Counted from the stretch's first letter, positions 42,210 through 50,283 are shown. The stretch is 53,359 bases of DNA from Marinobacter sp. ELB17 (GCF_000169375.1 NZ_AAXY01000028.1:1-53359), one strand, 5' to 3'. Notes: a model not told the origin generated them from the sequence alone. Translations and numbers: made by a program.

Positions 42210-42737
42210 TTAACTGTCCTCGCTGTCCGGGTCCTCGCCGTACAAGGCTTCGAGCTTTTTTGACAGCACCAACAATGAGGTCGTTTCTGCCAGAACCCGA
42301 TCCTTACGGCGCACTTCCGCTTGCAGCTTCTTGATGGTTTTGCGGGCATCACGCTGCTGCTTCTGAGCGGCTTTCCCTTGCCCTTCTTGCAGACCGGCAC
42401 CGTGTAGGCAGGCGTCTTTCCAGCGTTGTACCTGCTCGGGATACAGACCTTTCTGGCGGCAATACGCACTCAGTTCAGCTTCGGACATAGACGCCGTTTC
42501 GATCACGACGGCTAACTTGGCATCAGGAGACCAATCGTCTCCAGCATTACGATAACCCGGCACAGGCACCCCTTGTTGTCGACACTGTTTTAACCAATTG
42601 TACAGAGTCACATCCGATAGGCCTTCCTCTGCGGCCACCTGCACCACACTGCGGTTCTGCGGAGGTAACAACTTCTTCAACACGGCCGCTTTACGTTCCT
42701 CGGAATAACGTGGCATGACTGCTCTCACTCCGCCCAA
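42210..42737 (-). CDS. IS3-family transposase OrfA
   Basis: 175 residues with an N-terminal helix-turn-helix (RYSEERKAAVLKKLLPPQ, VAAEEGLSDVTLYNWLKQC), a second HTH-like region and a leucine-zipper-like helix (TIKKLQAEVRRKDRVLAETT). OrfA binds the IS ends. It overlaps the start of the orfB frame; a slippery A-run near its 3' end would fuse it to OrfB by -1 frameshifting. Confidence 0.85.
   Translation of the reverse strand: MGGVRAVMPRYSEERKAAVLKKLLPPQNRSVVQVAAEEGLSDVTLYNWLKQCRQQGVPVPGYRNAGDDWSPDAKLAVVIETASMSEAELSAYCRQKGLYPEQVQRWKDACLHGAGLQEGQGKAAQKQQRDARKTIKKLQAEVRRKDRVLAETTSLLVLSKKLEALYGEDPDSEDS
42255..42261 (-). other. Programmed -1 frameshift site A-AAA-AAG in the IS3 element
   Basis: Minus-strand AAAAAAG in the orfA frame context TCA AAA AAG. 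Slipping back one base continues into the orfB frame (SLVRRGPGQRGQLTPLTERTR). This is the standard slippage heptamer of IS3 elements that makes the OrfAB transposase. Confidence 0.7.
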
Positions 42738-42796
42738 TCTGACATGAATTTAGGCGAAATCGCCAACTGGACAACTAGGCTGGCAGAGGGGGCAAG

Positions 42797-42898
42797 TATC
42801 GACTTGTTGTTTGGATCAACTATGCGTATCGGGTTGTATACGTCCGCTTTATTGGAACCCATGCGCAGTACGACAAAATAGATGCGCAAACCATTTAA
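42797..42898 (+). pseudogene. higB: 3' part of HigB toxin gene, beyond the IS element
   Basis: Thirty-three codons, YRLVVWINYAYRVVYVRFIG then THAQYDKIDAQTI and TAA. They continue the HigB frame exactly from codon 67 (AAG at 41111-41113), giving a 100-residue toxin, the usual family size, once the IS is removed. It ends 17 bases before higA. Confidence 0.85.
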
Positions 42899-42915
42899 CC
42901 GCCGGAGGAAAGATT

Positions 42916-43284
42916 ATGGACATCAAACCGATTAAAACTGATGCCGACTACCGTGCGGCCTTGAAAGAAATTGAAAGTCTGATGATAGCTGGGCCTGATA
43001 CGCCTGAAGGCGAAAAGCTGGATGTCATGGTCACATTGATTGAGGCTTATGAAGCCAGGCATTTCCCGATGGATTTTTCTGACCCTGTTGAGGCCATCAA
43101 GTTCGAAATGGAACGCAAAGGCTTAACCGTGAAAGATCTGGAGCCAATGATCGGCAAAAGCAATCGTGTTTACGAAATCCTCAATCACAAACGTTCGCTG
43201 ACTTTAAAGATGATCTGGAAGCTCCACCAGGGTTTGGGCATTCCAGCAGAATCTTTGATCAAACCACCTCAAGCTCACGCTTAG
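42916..43284 (+). CDS. higA: HigA antitoxin
   Basis: 122 residues from ATG 42916, which has a strong GGAGGAAAG ribosome site. The N-terminal helical part (MDIKPIKTDADYRAALKEIE) is typical of HigA, followed by FPMDFSDPVEAIKFEMERKG and an Xre-type HTH (LTVKDLEPMIGKSNRVYEILNHKRSLTLKMI). It neutralises HigB and represses the operon. Since higB is broken by the IS, the antitoxin is now an orphan, and its native promoter lies beyond the IS. Confidence 0.92.
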   Translation: MDIKPIKTDADYRAALKEIESLMIAGPDTPEGEKLDVMVTLIEAYEARHFPMDFSDPVEAIKFEMERKGLTVKDLEPMIGKSNRVYEILNHKRSLTLKMIWKLHQGLGIPAESLIKPPQAHA

Positions 43285-43320
43285 TCACTCTTTACAGTAA
43301 CTTTTGAAGGCCGGAAAGAA

Positions 43321-43373
43321 TTCTACAAACCCACAAAGCCCAGCATAACGCTGGGCTTTGTGGGTTTGTAGAA
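43321..43373. terminator. Long perfect hairpin terminator after the guaA remnant
   Basis: A 24-bp perfect stem (43321-43344 with 43350-43373) and a 5-base loop ATAAC, with the core ACAAAGCCCAGC. It stands 33 bases after the stop of the guaA 3' remnant and 37 bases after the higA stop, so it can serve both directions. Its core matches the terminator of the intact guaA (45537-45577). Confidence 0.8.
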
Positions 43374-43405
43374 CGGTCGCTGTCAGTCAACGCCCAATCT
43401 GCCGG

Positions 43406-43632
43406 TTATTCCCACTCAATCGTCGCTGGCGGCTTCGATGACACATCGTAAGTCACCCGTGATACGCCGCTGATTTCGTTGATAATGCGGTTAGACACGG
43501 TTTCCAGCAGTTCGTACGGCAGATGCGCCCAGCGGGCGGTCATGAAATCGATGGTTTCTACGGCGCGCAGTGCAATCACCCCTTCGTAGCGCCGGGCGTC
43601 GCCTACTACGCCTACCGATTTCACCAGCAGCG
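43406..43632 (-). pseudogene. Divergent copy of the guaA 3' end
   Basis: About 74 codons matching the last part of the intact guaA product (KSVGVVGDARRYE to SSKPPATIEWE) with its own stop. I count about 17 base differences over roughly 225 bases against 45616-45840, mostly at third codon positions. The match ends sharply near 43630, and no start or N-terminal domains are present, so it cannot make GMP synthase. It is followed by its own copy of the guaA-type terminator. The divergence points to DNA from another strain or species rather than a fresh duplication. Confidence 0.85.
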
Positions 43633-43778
43633 CGAAAGCGATGGTTTTTTAGGTGAACAGTTGAAGGTGGTTAAATGTGACACTAAGAACCTGTAGAAAC
43701 CGCAGAGCCCCACTTCAGGCCAGCCTTTGAGGTTTCTGAGGCCTTCCGTGAACGAGAAGATAACGATTAAAAAGCCAC

Positions 43779-44915
43779 CTAAATCGTGGACACGATCGAT
43801 TTTCGCTTACGCACAGCACTAGAAACGAGCACGTTAAATACTCCGACCATTAAACCCAACATAGCAGCTAAAATTGCATAGAGCACTGGCTTACTTTGTG
43901 AACTGGTGGTCGCTAAAGACAAATCGTAGGCCAGCCAACTGGTAACGTCGTCATCGGCAACGGAGCCTTTGGCAGACATAATTTGCTGCATAGACACATC
44001 ATTATGAATCGAAGACAGCTGCGTCTTAATGGAGACGTACGTATTATTTATAGCGAGACGATCCTCTTTTGAACGCGAAAAAAGAAGATCAATTTCCTTG
44101 TCAATAGCTTTAAAGCCGCGCAAGTAAAACGGGATGTCCGATGAAGTGACACTCAGTGAAACACCTGTATTTTGCGATTGAAATAACCCGTTTCCATTTA
44201 GGGAATTTTTCTCAACCCCTAATTCTTTTGCGATTGCGGTTTGCTCATTTAAATACAACAAACGTTTAGCAAGATCCAGATTTATCGCGTCTTCTAATGC
44301 GACTAAATCTGCATTCAGCCTTTGTTTCTTATTTTTATTACGTATAGAAACAGTGCGTGCTAGTTCGTCTATATCTGAAAGAATTGTTTGTCGAACGTTC
44401 GCCAACACGTCCTCTATCGACTGAGTAAAAATCTTTTTACTCTCATTAGAGTCGCGCCACTCATAATCAAGGCTCCAATGGTTTCCATTTTCCGACGGCG
44501 GCAAGATCTCGAAATTTTTAGCCATGTATACAAGAAAATCATTTCGATCTTCAATCTCTATAGCTTGAAGACGCTGTTTAATATAGTCACTCTTTTCCAA
44601 AATCTTGACAACTTCGTCGTAATCTGCAAATTCAGTAACGAACATATCAAATACGGACTGTGAACTTATCGCATAGCTGAACCCACTTTGCTGTAACGTT
44701 TCGTTAACCGATGAGTACTTTATAAATGAGGAGCTTGGCGCTTTACTCAGCGCCGTTGAGCCATTATATAATTCAGGCTTCAATACATTAACCGCAATAC
44801 TTATAAGCACGGCTAATATTACAATACCAATTACTCTCCACCTACCATCCCACACCGTTTCAAAAATTTCGAACAAATCGATTTCATCATCATAAGGAAC
44901 CCGTGAATCTGACAT
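43779..44915 (-). CDS. wzz: Wzz/chain-length determinant family polysaccharide co-polymerase
   Basis: 378 residues from ATG 44915 (MSDSRVPYDDEIDLFEIFET). Two membrane helices (about 28-45 and 344-365) flank a large periplasmic domain with coiled-coil regions, the standard Wzz layout. These proteins set the length of O-antigen or related chains. The gene is visibly AT-richer than its neighbours, as usual for surface polysaccharide genes, but no polymerase, flippase or transferase gene is nearby. Its ATG overlaps the stop of a small upstream gene (TGATG). A GTG start 51 bases upstream is open but less likely. Confidence 0.85.
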   Translation of the reverse strand: MSDSRVPYDDEIDLFEIFETVWDGRWRVIGIVILAVLISIAVNVLKPELYNGSTALSKAPSSSFIKYSSVNETLQQSGFSYAISSQSVFDMFVTEFADYDEVVKILEKSDYIKQRLQAIEIEDRNDFLVYMAKNFEILPPSENGNHWSLDYEWRDSNESKKIFTQSIEDVLANVRQTILSDIDELARTVSIRNKNKKQRLNADLVALEDAINLDLAKRLLYLNEQTAIAKELGVEKNSLNGNGLFQSQNTGVSLSVTSSDIPFYLRGFKAIDKEIDLLFSRSKEDRLAINNTYVSIKTQLSSIHNDVSMQQIMSAKGSVADDDVTSWLAYDLSLATTSSQSKPVLYAILAAMLGLMVGVFNVLVSSAVRKRKSIVSTI

Positions 44916-45064
44916 CAGAGGCCCAACTTTAACACTGAGGCCAGCGCATATGCGGAAGCTATACACGATGCGACTACAACAGCGATAAATACCTTGGCGC
45001 CCAGCGTAAAACGTGTTGATTTTTTTACGCTATTAGAATTGGGGGGGGGGGGGGGTAGAGACAT
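44915..45064 (-). CDS. Small membrane protein with a 15-base C tract, overlapping wzz
   Basis: A 49-residue frame: MSLPPPPPNSNSVKKSTRF, then one hydrophobic helix (about 21-48, LGAKVFIAVVVASCIASAYA), ending at a TGA that overlaps the wzz ATG. The five prolines are encoded by 15 consecutive C. One base fewer or more gives a stop within a few codons (ILIA-stop or QF-stop). The ribosome site is weak. I do not recognise the family. The overlap suggests that its translation feeds that of wzz. Confidence 0.55.
   Translation of the reverse strand: MSLPPPPPNSNSVKKSTRFTLGAKVFIAVVVASCIASAYALASVLKLGL
45041..45055. repeat. 15-base G:C homopolymer tract
   Basis: Fifteen consecutive G on the plus strand (C on the coding strand of the small gene). 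It is the longest homopolymer I noticed in the window and prone to slipped-strand changes. Its true length should be treated with care because such runs are also hard to sequence. Confidence 0.85.
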
Positions 45065-45536
45065 AATAATTAAAATCCACTAGTTGATTGTTTAGCAGTG
45101 CCGCGAGCGGCCGCACCAATGCTTTAAATAAAAACGTGCCTTTCTGCTGTTACCTTTGCGCGCTGTATACAGAATGTACTCTATATGAAGACATGGAAAT
45201 TTTAAACTATTTTTAATGTTAAAGAAAAAGGCCGATGGAATCAACCATTGGTTCTTAAACCTTCACTACCCCATAGCCGACCGTTTCACCAGCAAGAAGA
45301 CCGCGCTCGCAACTCTCGAGCCTCAATACTCTCGGTCTATTTTACAAACAGAACAGCAGCCAGCGGCTTGCTGTTCTGTTTGATCTGATTTGTCGACTGC
45401 TGTGTTTTCACTAGCATGGTGCCAAGATGGGTTTTTGCCTCGTTGACTGAAAGCGCTCATCGTCGCGGACCTCGATATCATTCGATTAGAGCACTTTAAT
45501 TGGCCTAAAAACTTTTAGTGAATTTAGAACCCTGCA
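45065..45536. other. Gene-free AT-rich region upstream of the wzz pair
   Basis: About 470 bases with no convincing gene on either strand. It should contain the promoter for the small gene and wzz. I looked for an ops/JUMPstart element (GGCGGTAG) and did not find one. A 13-bp hairpin lies at 45346-45381 and the guaA terminator follows at 45537. Confidence 0.6.
45346..45381. terminator. Perfect 13-bp hairpin between guaA and the wzz pair
   Basis: AAACAGAACAGCA pairs with TGCTGTTCTGTTT across a 10-base loop. The stem ends in A/T-rich sequence on both sides, so it may work as a bidirectional terminator. It is separate from the guaA terminator 156 bases away. Confidence 0.6.
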
Positions 45537-45577
45537 AAACCAACAAAGCCCAGCGTTATGCCGGGCTTTGTTGGTTT
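45537..45577 (-). terminator. Terminator of guaBA
   Basis: A 15-bp perfect stem: AAACCAACAAAGCCC with GGGCTTTGTTGGTTT, loop of 11, followed on the minus strand by TTTTG. It lies 38 bases after the guaA stop. The core is shared with the hairpin at 43321-43373. Confidence 0.8.
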
Positions 45578-45615
45578 CTGCTAGGTATTTTTATCCGTCA
45601 GCGCAGGACGCTCAC

Positions 45616-47193
45616 TTACTCCCATTCTATGGTCGCTGGCGGCTTCGACGACACATCGTAAGTCACCCGTGATACGCCGCTGATTTCATTAATAATGCGG
45701 TTAGACACGGTTTCCAGCAGCTCGTAAGGCAGGTGCGCCCAGCGTGCGGTCATGAAATCGATGGTCTCTACGGCGCGCAGTGCGATCACCCATTCGTATC
45801 GGCGGGCGTCGCCTACTACGCCTACCGATTTCACCGGCAGGAAGACCGCAAAGGCCTGACTGGTTTTGTGGTAATAATCGGCGCGGTGTAGCTCTTCCAG
45901 GAAGATGGCGTCAGCGCGGCGCAAGATGTCGGCGTAATCTTTTTTCACTTCGCCGAGAATGCGCACACCCAGGCCCGGGCCCGGGAACGGATGGCGATAC
46001 ACCATATCGTAAGGCAGGCCAAGTTCAAGGCCGATGCGACGCACTTCGTCTTTGAAAAGCTCCCGCAGCGGCTCTACCAATTTCAGCTTCATGGTTTCCG
46101 GCAGGCCACCCACGTTGTGGTGGGATTTGATCACGTGGGACTTGCCGGTTTTGGACGCAGCCGATTCGATCACGTCCGGATAAATAGTGCCCTGAGCCAG
46201 CCAGTTTACATTCTGGATGCGGGTGGCTTCTTCATCGAACACGTCGATGAAGGTGTTACCAATCACTTTGCGCTTCTGTTCGGGATCGCTGACGCCTTTG
46301 AGGTTGGTCAGGAAGCGTTCCTCGGCGTCGGCGCGAATGACTTTTACGCCCATGCTGCTACCAAACATGTCCATCACCTGGTCGCCTTCGTTCAGGCGCA
46401 GCAGGCCGTTGTCAACAAACACGCAGGTTAGCTGATCGCCAATGGCTTTGTGCAGCAGCGCCGCGGTCACCGAGGAATCTACCCCGCCAGACAGGCCCAA
46501 CAGCACTTTGTCGGTGCCAACCTGTTCGCGGATTTTTTGCACGGCGTCGTCGACAATCTTGGCCGGCGTCCACAGGGCTTCGCAGCCGCAGATGTTCATC
46601 ACAAAGTGTTCCAGAATGCGCTTGCCCTGCAAGGTATGGGTCACTTCCGGATGGAACTGCAGGCCGTAAAGATTGCGCGACAGGTCTTGCATGGCTGCGA
46701 TAGGCGCGCTTTCGGTGGAGGCCAGAAGTTCAAAACCTTCGGGCATGGCAACCACTTTGTCGCCGTGGCTCATCCACACGTCCAGCAGAGATTCGCCGGT
46801 CGCGGTCAGGTGGTCGGTGATGTCTTGCAGCAAAGGGCCCTTGGCGCGCACTTTTATCTGGGCGTAACCAAACTCGCGTTTTTCCGAGCTGGCTACCCGG
46901 CCGCCCAGCTGCTCTGCCATGGTTTGCATGCCGTAGCAAATACCCAATACCGGAATTTCACGATCAAACAGGCCATCAGGCGCGCGGGGGCCACCCAGCT
47001 CGGTGACCGACTCAGGACCACCGGCCAGCAGAATACCCTTGGGGTTGAACGCGTCGAGCTCTTCAGCAGTGATGTCAAAAGCGCGCACTTCGCAATAAAC
47101 ACCAATGTCCCGAACCCGGCGGGCAATCAGCTGGGTGTACTGGGAACCGAAATCTAGAATCAGGATGCGGTGATCGTGAATGTCGTGGGCCAT
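45616..47193 (-). CDS. guaA: GMP synthase (glutamine-hydrolysing)
   Basis: Converts XMP to GMP using ATP and glutamine, the last step of guanine nucleotide synthesis. The 525 residues include the glutamine amidotransferase domain (ILDFGSQYTQLIARR, nucleophile in GICYGMQ, catalytic His in LQFHPEVTHT), the ATP-pyrophosphatase P-loop GLSGGVDSSV, and the dimerisation domain ending in ATIEWE. The start at 47193 (MAHDIHDH) has GAGG five bases upstream. It lies 63 bases after guaB. Its 3' end is repeated in divergent form at 43406-43632. Confidence 0.97.
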   Translation of the reverse strand: MAHDIHDHRILILDFGSQYTQLIARRVRDIGVYCEVRAFDITAEELDAFNPKGILLAGGPESVTELGGPRAPDGLFDREIPVLGICYGMQTMAEQLGGRVASSEKREFGYAQIKVRAKGPLLQDITDHLTATGESLLDVWMSHGDKVVAMPEGFELLASTESAPIAAMQDLSRNLYGLQFHPEVTHTLQGKRILEHFVMNICGCEALWTPAKIVDDAVQKIREQVGTDKVLLGLSGGVDSSVTAALLHKAIGDQLTCVFVDNGLLRLNEGDQVMDMFGSSMGVKVIRADAEERFLTNLKGVSDPEQKRKVIGNTFIDVFDEEATRIQNVNWLAQGTIYPDVIESAASKTGKSHVIKSHHNVGGLPETMKLKLVEPLRELFKDEVRRIGLELGLPYDMVYRHPFPGPGLGVRILGEVKKDYADILRRADAIFLEELHRADYYHKTSQAFAVFLPVKSVGVVGDARRYEWVIALRAVETIDFMTARWAHLPYELLETVSNRIINEISGVSRVTYDVSSKPPATIEWE

Positions 47194-47256
47194 GGAATCC
47201 TCGGGGAAATTAGCAATGCGGCCCCAACAATGGGGCCGCATAAAAACAACCTGTAA

Positions 47257-48720
47257 TCAGCTAACGCGGTAGTTCGGTGCTTCTTTGGTGATGGTCACGT
47301 CGTGAACGTGACTCTCGCGCATACCGGCACCGGTGATGCGCACAAACCGAGGCTTGTTGCGCATATCGGTCATGGTGGCACTGCCGGTGTAACCCATCGC
47401 GGCGCGCAGGCCGCCCATCAGCTGATGAATAATGTTGCGCATCGGGCCTTTGCACGCCACGCGACCTTCAATCCCTTCGGGAACCAGCTTTTCTATGCCT
47501 TTACTGGCGTCCTGGAAATACCGATCGCTGGAGCCCTGACCCATGGCGCCGATTGAACCCATGCCCCGATAGGCCTTGTAACTACGCCCCTGGAACAGTT
47601 CGATTTCACCCGGGGCTTCGTCGGTGCCGGCCAGCAGGCTGCCGATCATCACACAGTGGGCGCCGGCCGCAATAGCCTTGGCAATATCACCGGAGAAGCG
47701 CAAACCGCCGTCGGCAATCAGCGGAACGTCACTGTTTTTCAGGGCCTCAGCCACGCTGGACACCGCTGAAATCTGCGGCACTCCCACACCAGCTACAATG
47801 CGGGTGGTACAGATAGAACCCGGGCCGATACCCACTTTCACCGCATCTGCGCCGGCGTCAACCAGGGCAAGGGCGGCTTCAGCTGTGGCGATATTGCCGC
47901 CAATCACCTGCAGCTCAGGGTAATGTTCCTTGATCCAGCGCACACGATCGAGCACACCGCGGGAATGACCGTGGGCCGTATCCACCACAATTACATCAAC
48001 ACCGGCTTCCGCCAGAGCAATCACGCGGGCTTCGGTATCACCGCCGGTGCCGACGGCCGCGCCAACCCGCAGGCGGCCCTGATCGTCTTTACTCGCCAGC
48101 GGGTAGTCTTTGGACTTCTGGATGTCTTTTGCTGTGACCAGTCCGCGCAGCTGGAAGTTATCATTCACCACCAGGACTTTCTCAATGCGGTGGCGGTGCA
48201 GCAGTTCTTTCACCGATTCCAGATCAGCGCCTTCTTTCACCGTAACCAGCTTTTCCTTCGGCGTCATGATGTCACGCACCAGCGTGTCCATGCTGCTCTC
48301 AAAGCGGATGTCGCGACCCGTTACAATGCCCACCAATTCGCTGCCGTCGACTACCGGCAGGCCGGAAATATTATTGGCCATGGTAATTTCAACCAGCTCG
48401 CGTACGGTGTTCTCGGGCTTGACCGTAATCGGGTCTTTTACCACGCCGCTTTCGAACTTTTTCACCTTACGCACCGCGGCGGCCTGCTGCTCGGCGCTCA
48501 TGTTTTTGTGCATAATGCCAATGCCGCCTTCCTGGGCCATGGCAATCGCCAGCTCTGCGTCTGTTACTGTGTCCATGGCCGCCGACACCAGCGGGATATT
48601 CAGTGTGATGGTTCGTGTCAGGCGAGTGCGAAGATCGGCTTCGTGGGGCAGAACCTCGGAGTAACCGGGCACCAACAATACGTCATCAAATGTGAGAGCT
48701 TCTTCGGCAATTCGCAGCAT
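47257..48720 (-). CDS. guaB: Inosine-5'-monophosphate dehydrogenase
   Basis: NAD-dependent oxidation of IMP to XMP, the committed step to GMP. The 487 residues from ATG 48720 (MLRIAEEALTFDDVLLVPGYSEVL) show two CBS domains (about 95-200), the active-site loop GPGSICTTRIV with the catalytic Cys, and the flap region GMGSIGAM. It is the first gene of guaBA, with a good promoter about 90 bases upstream, divergent from xseA. Confidence 0.97.
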   Translation of the reverse strand: MLRIAEEALTFDDVLLVPGYSEVLPHEADLRTRLTRTITLNIPLVSAAMDTVTDAELAIAMAQEGGIGIMHKNMSAEQQAAAVRKVKKFESGVVKDPITVKPENTVRELVEITMANNISGLPVVDGSELVGIVTGRDIRFESSMDTLVRDIMTPKEKLVTVKEGADLESVKELLHRHRIEKVLVVNDNFQLRGLVTAKDIQKSKDYPLASKDDQGRLRVGAAVGTGGDTEARVIALAEAGVDVIVVDTAHGHSRGVLDRVRWIKEHYPELQVIGGNIATAEAALALVDAGADAVKVGIGPGSICTTRIVAGVGVPQISAVSSVAEALKNSDVPLIADGGLRFSGDIAKAIAAGAHCVMIGSLLAGTDEAPGEIELFQGRSYKAYRGMGSIGAMGQGSSDRYFQDASKGIEKLVPEGIEGRVACKGPMRNIIHQLMGGLRAAMGYTGSATMTDMRNKPRFVRITGAGMRESHVHDVTITKEAPNYRVS

Positions 48721-48806
48721 TGGGATCGGCCTTTTGAACGTGCTAAATTTAAACCTTGGCAAGGCCACAGAAAGTGCCGTTGCAAAGTAGAATCCTTAAT
48801 AGATCT

Positions 48807-48835
48807 ATTATAAAGATCTGTTGCAGCCCAGTAAA
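48807..48835 (-). promoter_or_regulatory. guaBA promoter
   Basis: Minus strand: -35 TTTACT (48835-48830), 17-base spacer, -10 TATAAT (48812-48807), starting a leader of about 80 bases before guaB. The -10 is flanked by two AGATCT hexamers (48801-48806 and 48815-48820), a possible operator. Confidence 0.65.
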
Positions 48836-48933
48836 CCGCACAGTTTCCCACCAAAGGTTGCATGCATCTGAATTTTAAGCAGTTTACATCCAATTTATTC
48901 GGCTATTGCGTATAAAAATATGGGGAGTTTTCG

Positions 48934-50283
48934 GTGAATGATGCCTTTCAGGACACCCGGCCGCGGGCGCTCAGCGTTAGTGAGCTGAATCATCAGGCCC
49001 GTCACCTGCTGGAAACCAGCTTTATGCAGGTTTGGGTTGAAGGCGAATTGTCGGGGTTTTCACGCCCTTCCTCCGGGCACTGGTACTTTTCTCTGAAGGA
49101 TCGTAACTGCCAGATTCGCTGTGCCATGTTCCGCGGCGCCAATCAGCGGGTTCGCCCGGCGCCAAAAGAAGGCGAACTGGTGCGAATTCGCGGCAAAGTG
49201 ACCTTGTACGAGAACCGCGGCGACTTCCAGATTATTGTCGAGCATCTGGAGCCAGCCGGCGCGGGCGCCCTTCAGCAGGCGTTTGAAGCGTTAAAGTTAA
49301 AGCTCTTCAACGAGGGCTTGTTTAGCACCGAGCGCAAAAAACCCATACCCGCCCTACCCCGGCATATTGGCGTGGTTACCTCCCCAACCGGTGCTGCGAT
49401 TCACGACATACTCACTGTGCTGGCTCGGCGTTGCCCGGGCATCCCCGTCACACTTTACCCAACCGCGGTGCAGGGCCAAGCCGCAACCGCAGACATAGTC
49501 GCTGCCATCGGCCGGGCTGTCGCCCACAATCGCGCGGACGTGCTTATTATTGGCCGCGGCGGCGGTTCGTTGGAAGATTTGTGGTGCTTTAACGAAGAGG
49601 CCGTAGCCCGCGCCATTGCCGCCTGCCCGATAGCCACCGTCAGCGCCGTGGGGCACGAGGTAGACACCACTATTGCCGATTACGTAGCCGATTTGCGGGC
49701 GCCAACACCGTCGGCAGCGGCGGAAAAAATATCGCCAGATCAAAGCATCTGGTTACGCCAATTACAGGCCATCAGCGAGCGCCTGCAGGCTGCAATGGGG
49801 CGCCAACACACGGCGCTTGAAAACAGACTGCTGCAGCTTTCCACGCGATTAAAGGATCCGCGCCGCAGCCTGCAAGAAAAAGCGCAGCGCCTGGATGGGC
49901 TGGATCTGCGCCTGAGCCGCGCCATGGCGCAGCTGACCCAGCGCTTGCATATGCGTACCGACCATTTGCAGCAGCGCCTGGCCATGCAATCACCTAACAG
50001 GCAACTGGCCAGCGCCGGCGAACGTGTGTTGCGGGCAACAACAGGCTTGAATCTGGCCATTCAGCAAGCTCTTAAAAGCCGCCGTGAGCAACTGGATTAC
50101 ACAGCGCAAACCCTGAATCTGGTCAGCCCGCTGGCCACTCTGGGGCGGGGCTACGCCATTGTAAAAGACGACCAGGGCAAGATTGTGCGGCATGCCGGGC
50201 AGCTTGAAGCCGGCCAGGCCATCAGCGCCCGTGTGGCCAACGGCACTGTTCACGCCCAGGTGACGAGTTGCGATGAATCTTAA
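48934..50283 (+). CDS. xseA: Exodeoxyribonuclease VII large subunit
   Basis: Catalytic subunit of the single-strand exonuclease ExoVII. The 449 residues start with GTG after GGGGAG. They include an N-terminal OB fold (LSVSELNHQARHLLETSFMQVWVEGELS), the catalytic core (PRHIGVVTSPTGAAIHDIL, IIGRGGGSLEDLWCFNEEAVARAI, GHEVDTTIADYVADLRAPTPSAAAE) and a long coiled coil at the C-terminus. It is divergent from guaB, an arrangement common in gammaproteobacteria. Confidence 0.96.
   Translation: MNDAFQDTRPRALSVSELNHQARHLLETSFMQVWVEGELSGFSRPSSGHWYFSLKDRNCQIRCAMFRGANQRVRPAPKEGELVRIRGKVTLYENRGDFQIIVEHLEPAGAGALQQAFEALKLKLFNEGLFSTERKKPIPALPRHIGVVTSPTGAAIHDILTVLARRCPGIPVTLYPTAVQGQAATADIVAAIGRAVAHNRADVLIIGRGGGSLEDLWCFNEEAVARAIAACPIATVSAVGHEVDTTIADYVADLRAPTPSAAAEKISPDQSIWLRQLQAISERLQAAMGRQHTALENRLLQLSTRLKDPRRSLQEKAQRLDGLDLRLSRAMAQLTQRLHMRTDHLQQRLAMQSPNRQLASAGERVLRATTGLNLAIQQALKSRREQLDYTAQTLNLVSPLATLGRGYAIVKDDQGKIVRHAGQLEAGQAISARVANGTVHAQVTSCDES

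Larger units (their letters stand above)
41114..42792 (-). mobile_element. IS3-family insertion sequence inside higB
   Basis: A 1679-base insertion flanked by a 4-base direct repeat CAAG (41110-41113 and 42793-42796), consistent with the 3-5 base target duplications of IS3 elements. Removing it restores an uninterrupted 100-codon higB. Inner ends share the inverted sequence AGTTGTCCA (41130-41138) and TGGACAACT (42768-42776); the outer 15 bases match only loosely. It encodes orfA and orfB in the minus direction. Confidence 0.85.

Noticed and set aside
43406..43624. The guaA remnant as an independent small gene
   Set aside because: It starts mid-domain with no ribosome site and matches only the guaA C-terminus.
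45065..45125. SpeI-like ACTAGT and NotI-like GCGGCCGC close to the poly-G run, as a sign of cloning vector sequence
   Set aside because: The surrounding bases do not continue as a known polylinker and the region reads into normal genomic sequence. I keep only a caution about the tract length.
45065..45536. RfaH ops/JUMPstart element before wzz
   Set aside because: No GGCGGTAG-like core found on the minus strand.
17830..45600. Integrase gene or tRNA attachment site for the proposed island
   Set aside because: I found no tyrosine or serine integrase and no tRNA between tadA and guaA; the island claim rests on content and the guaA remnant only.
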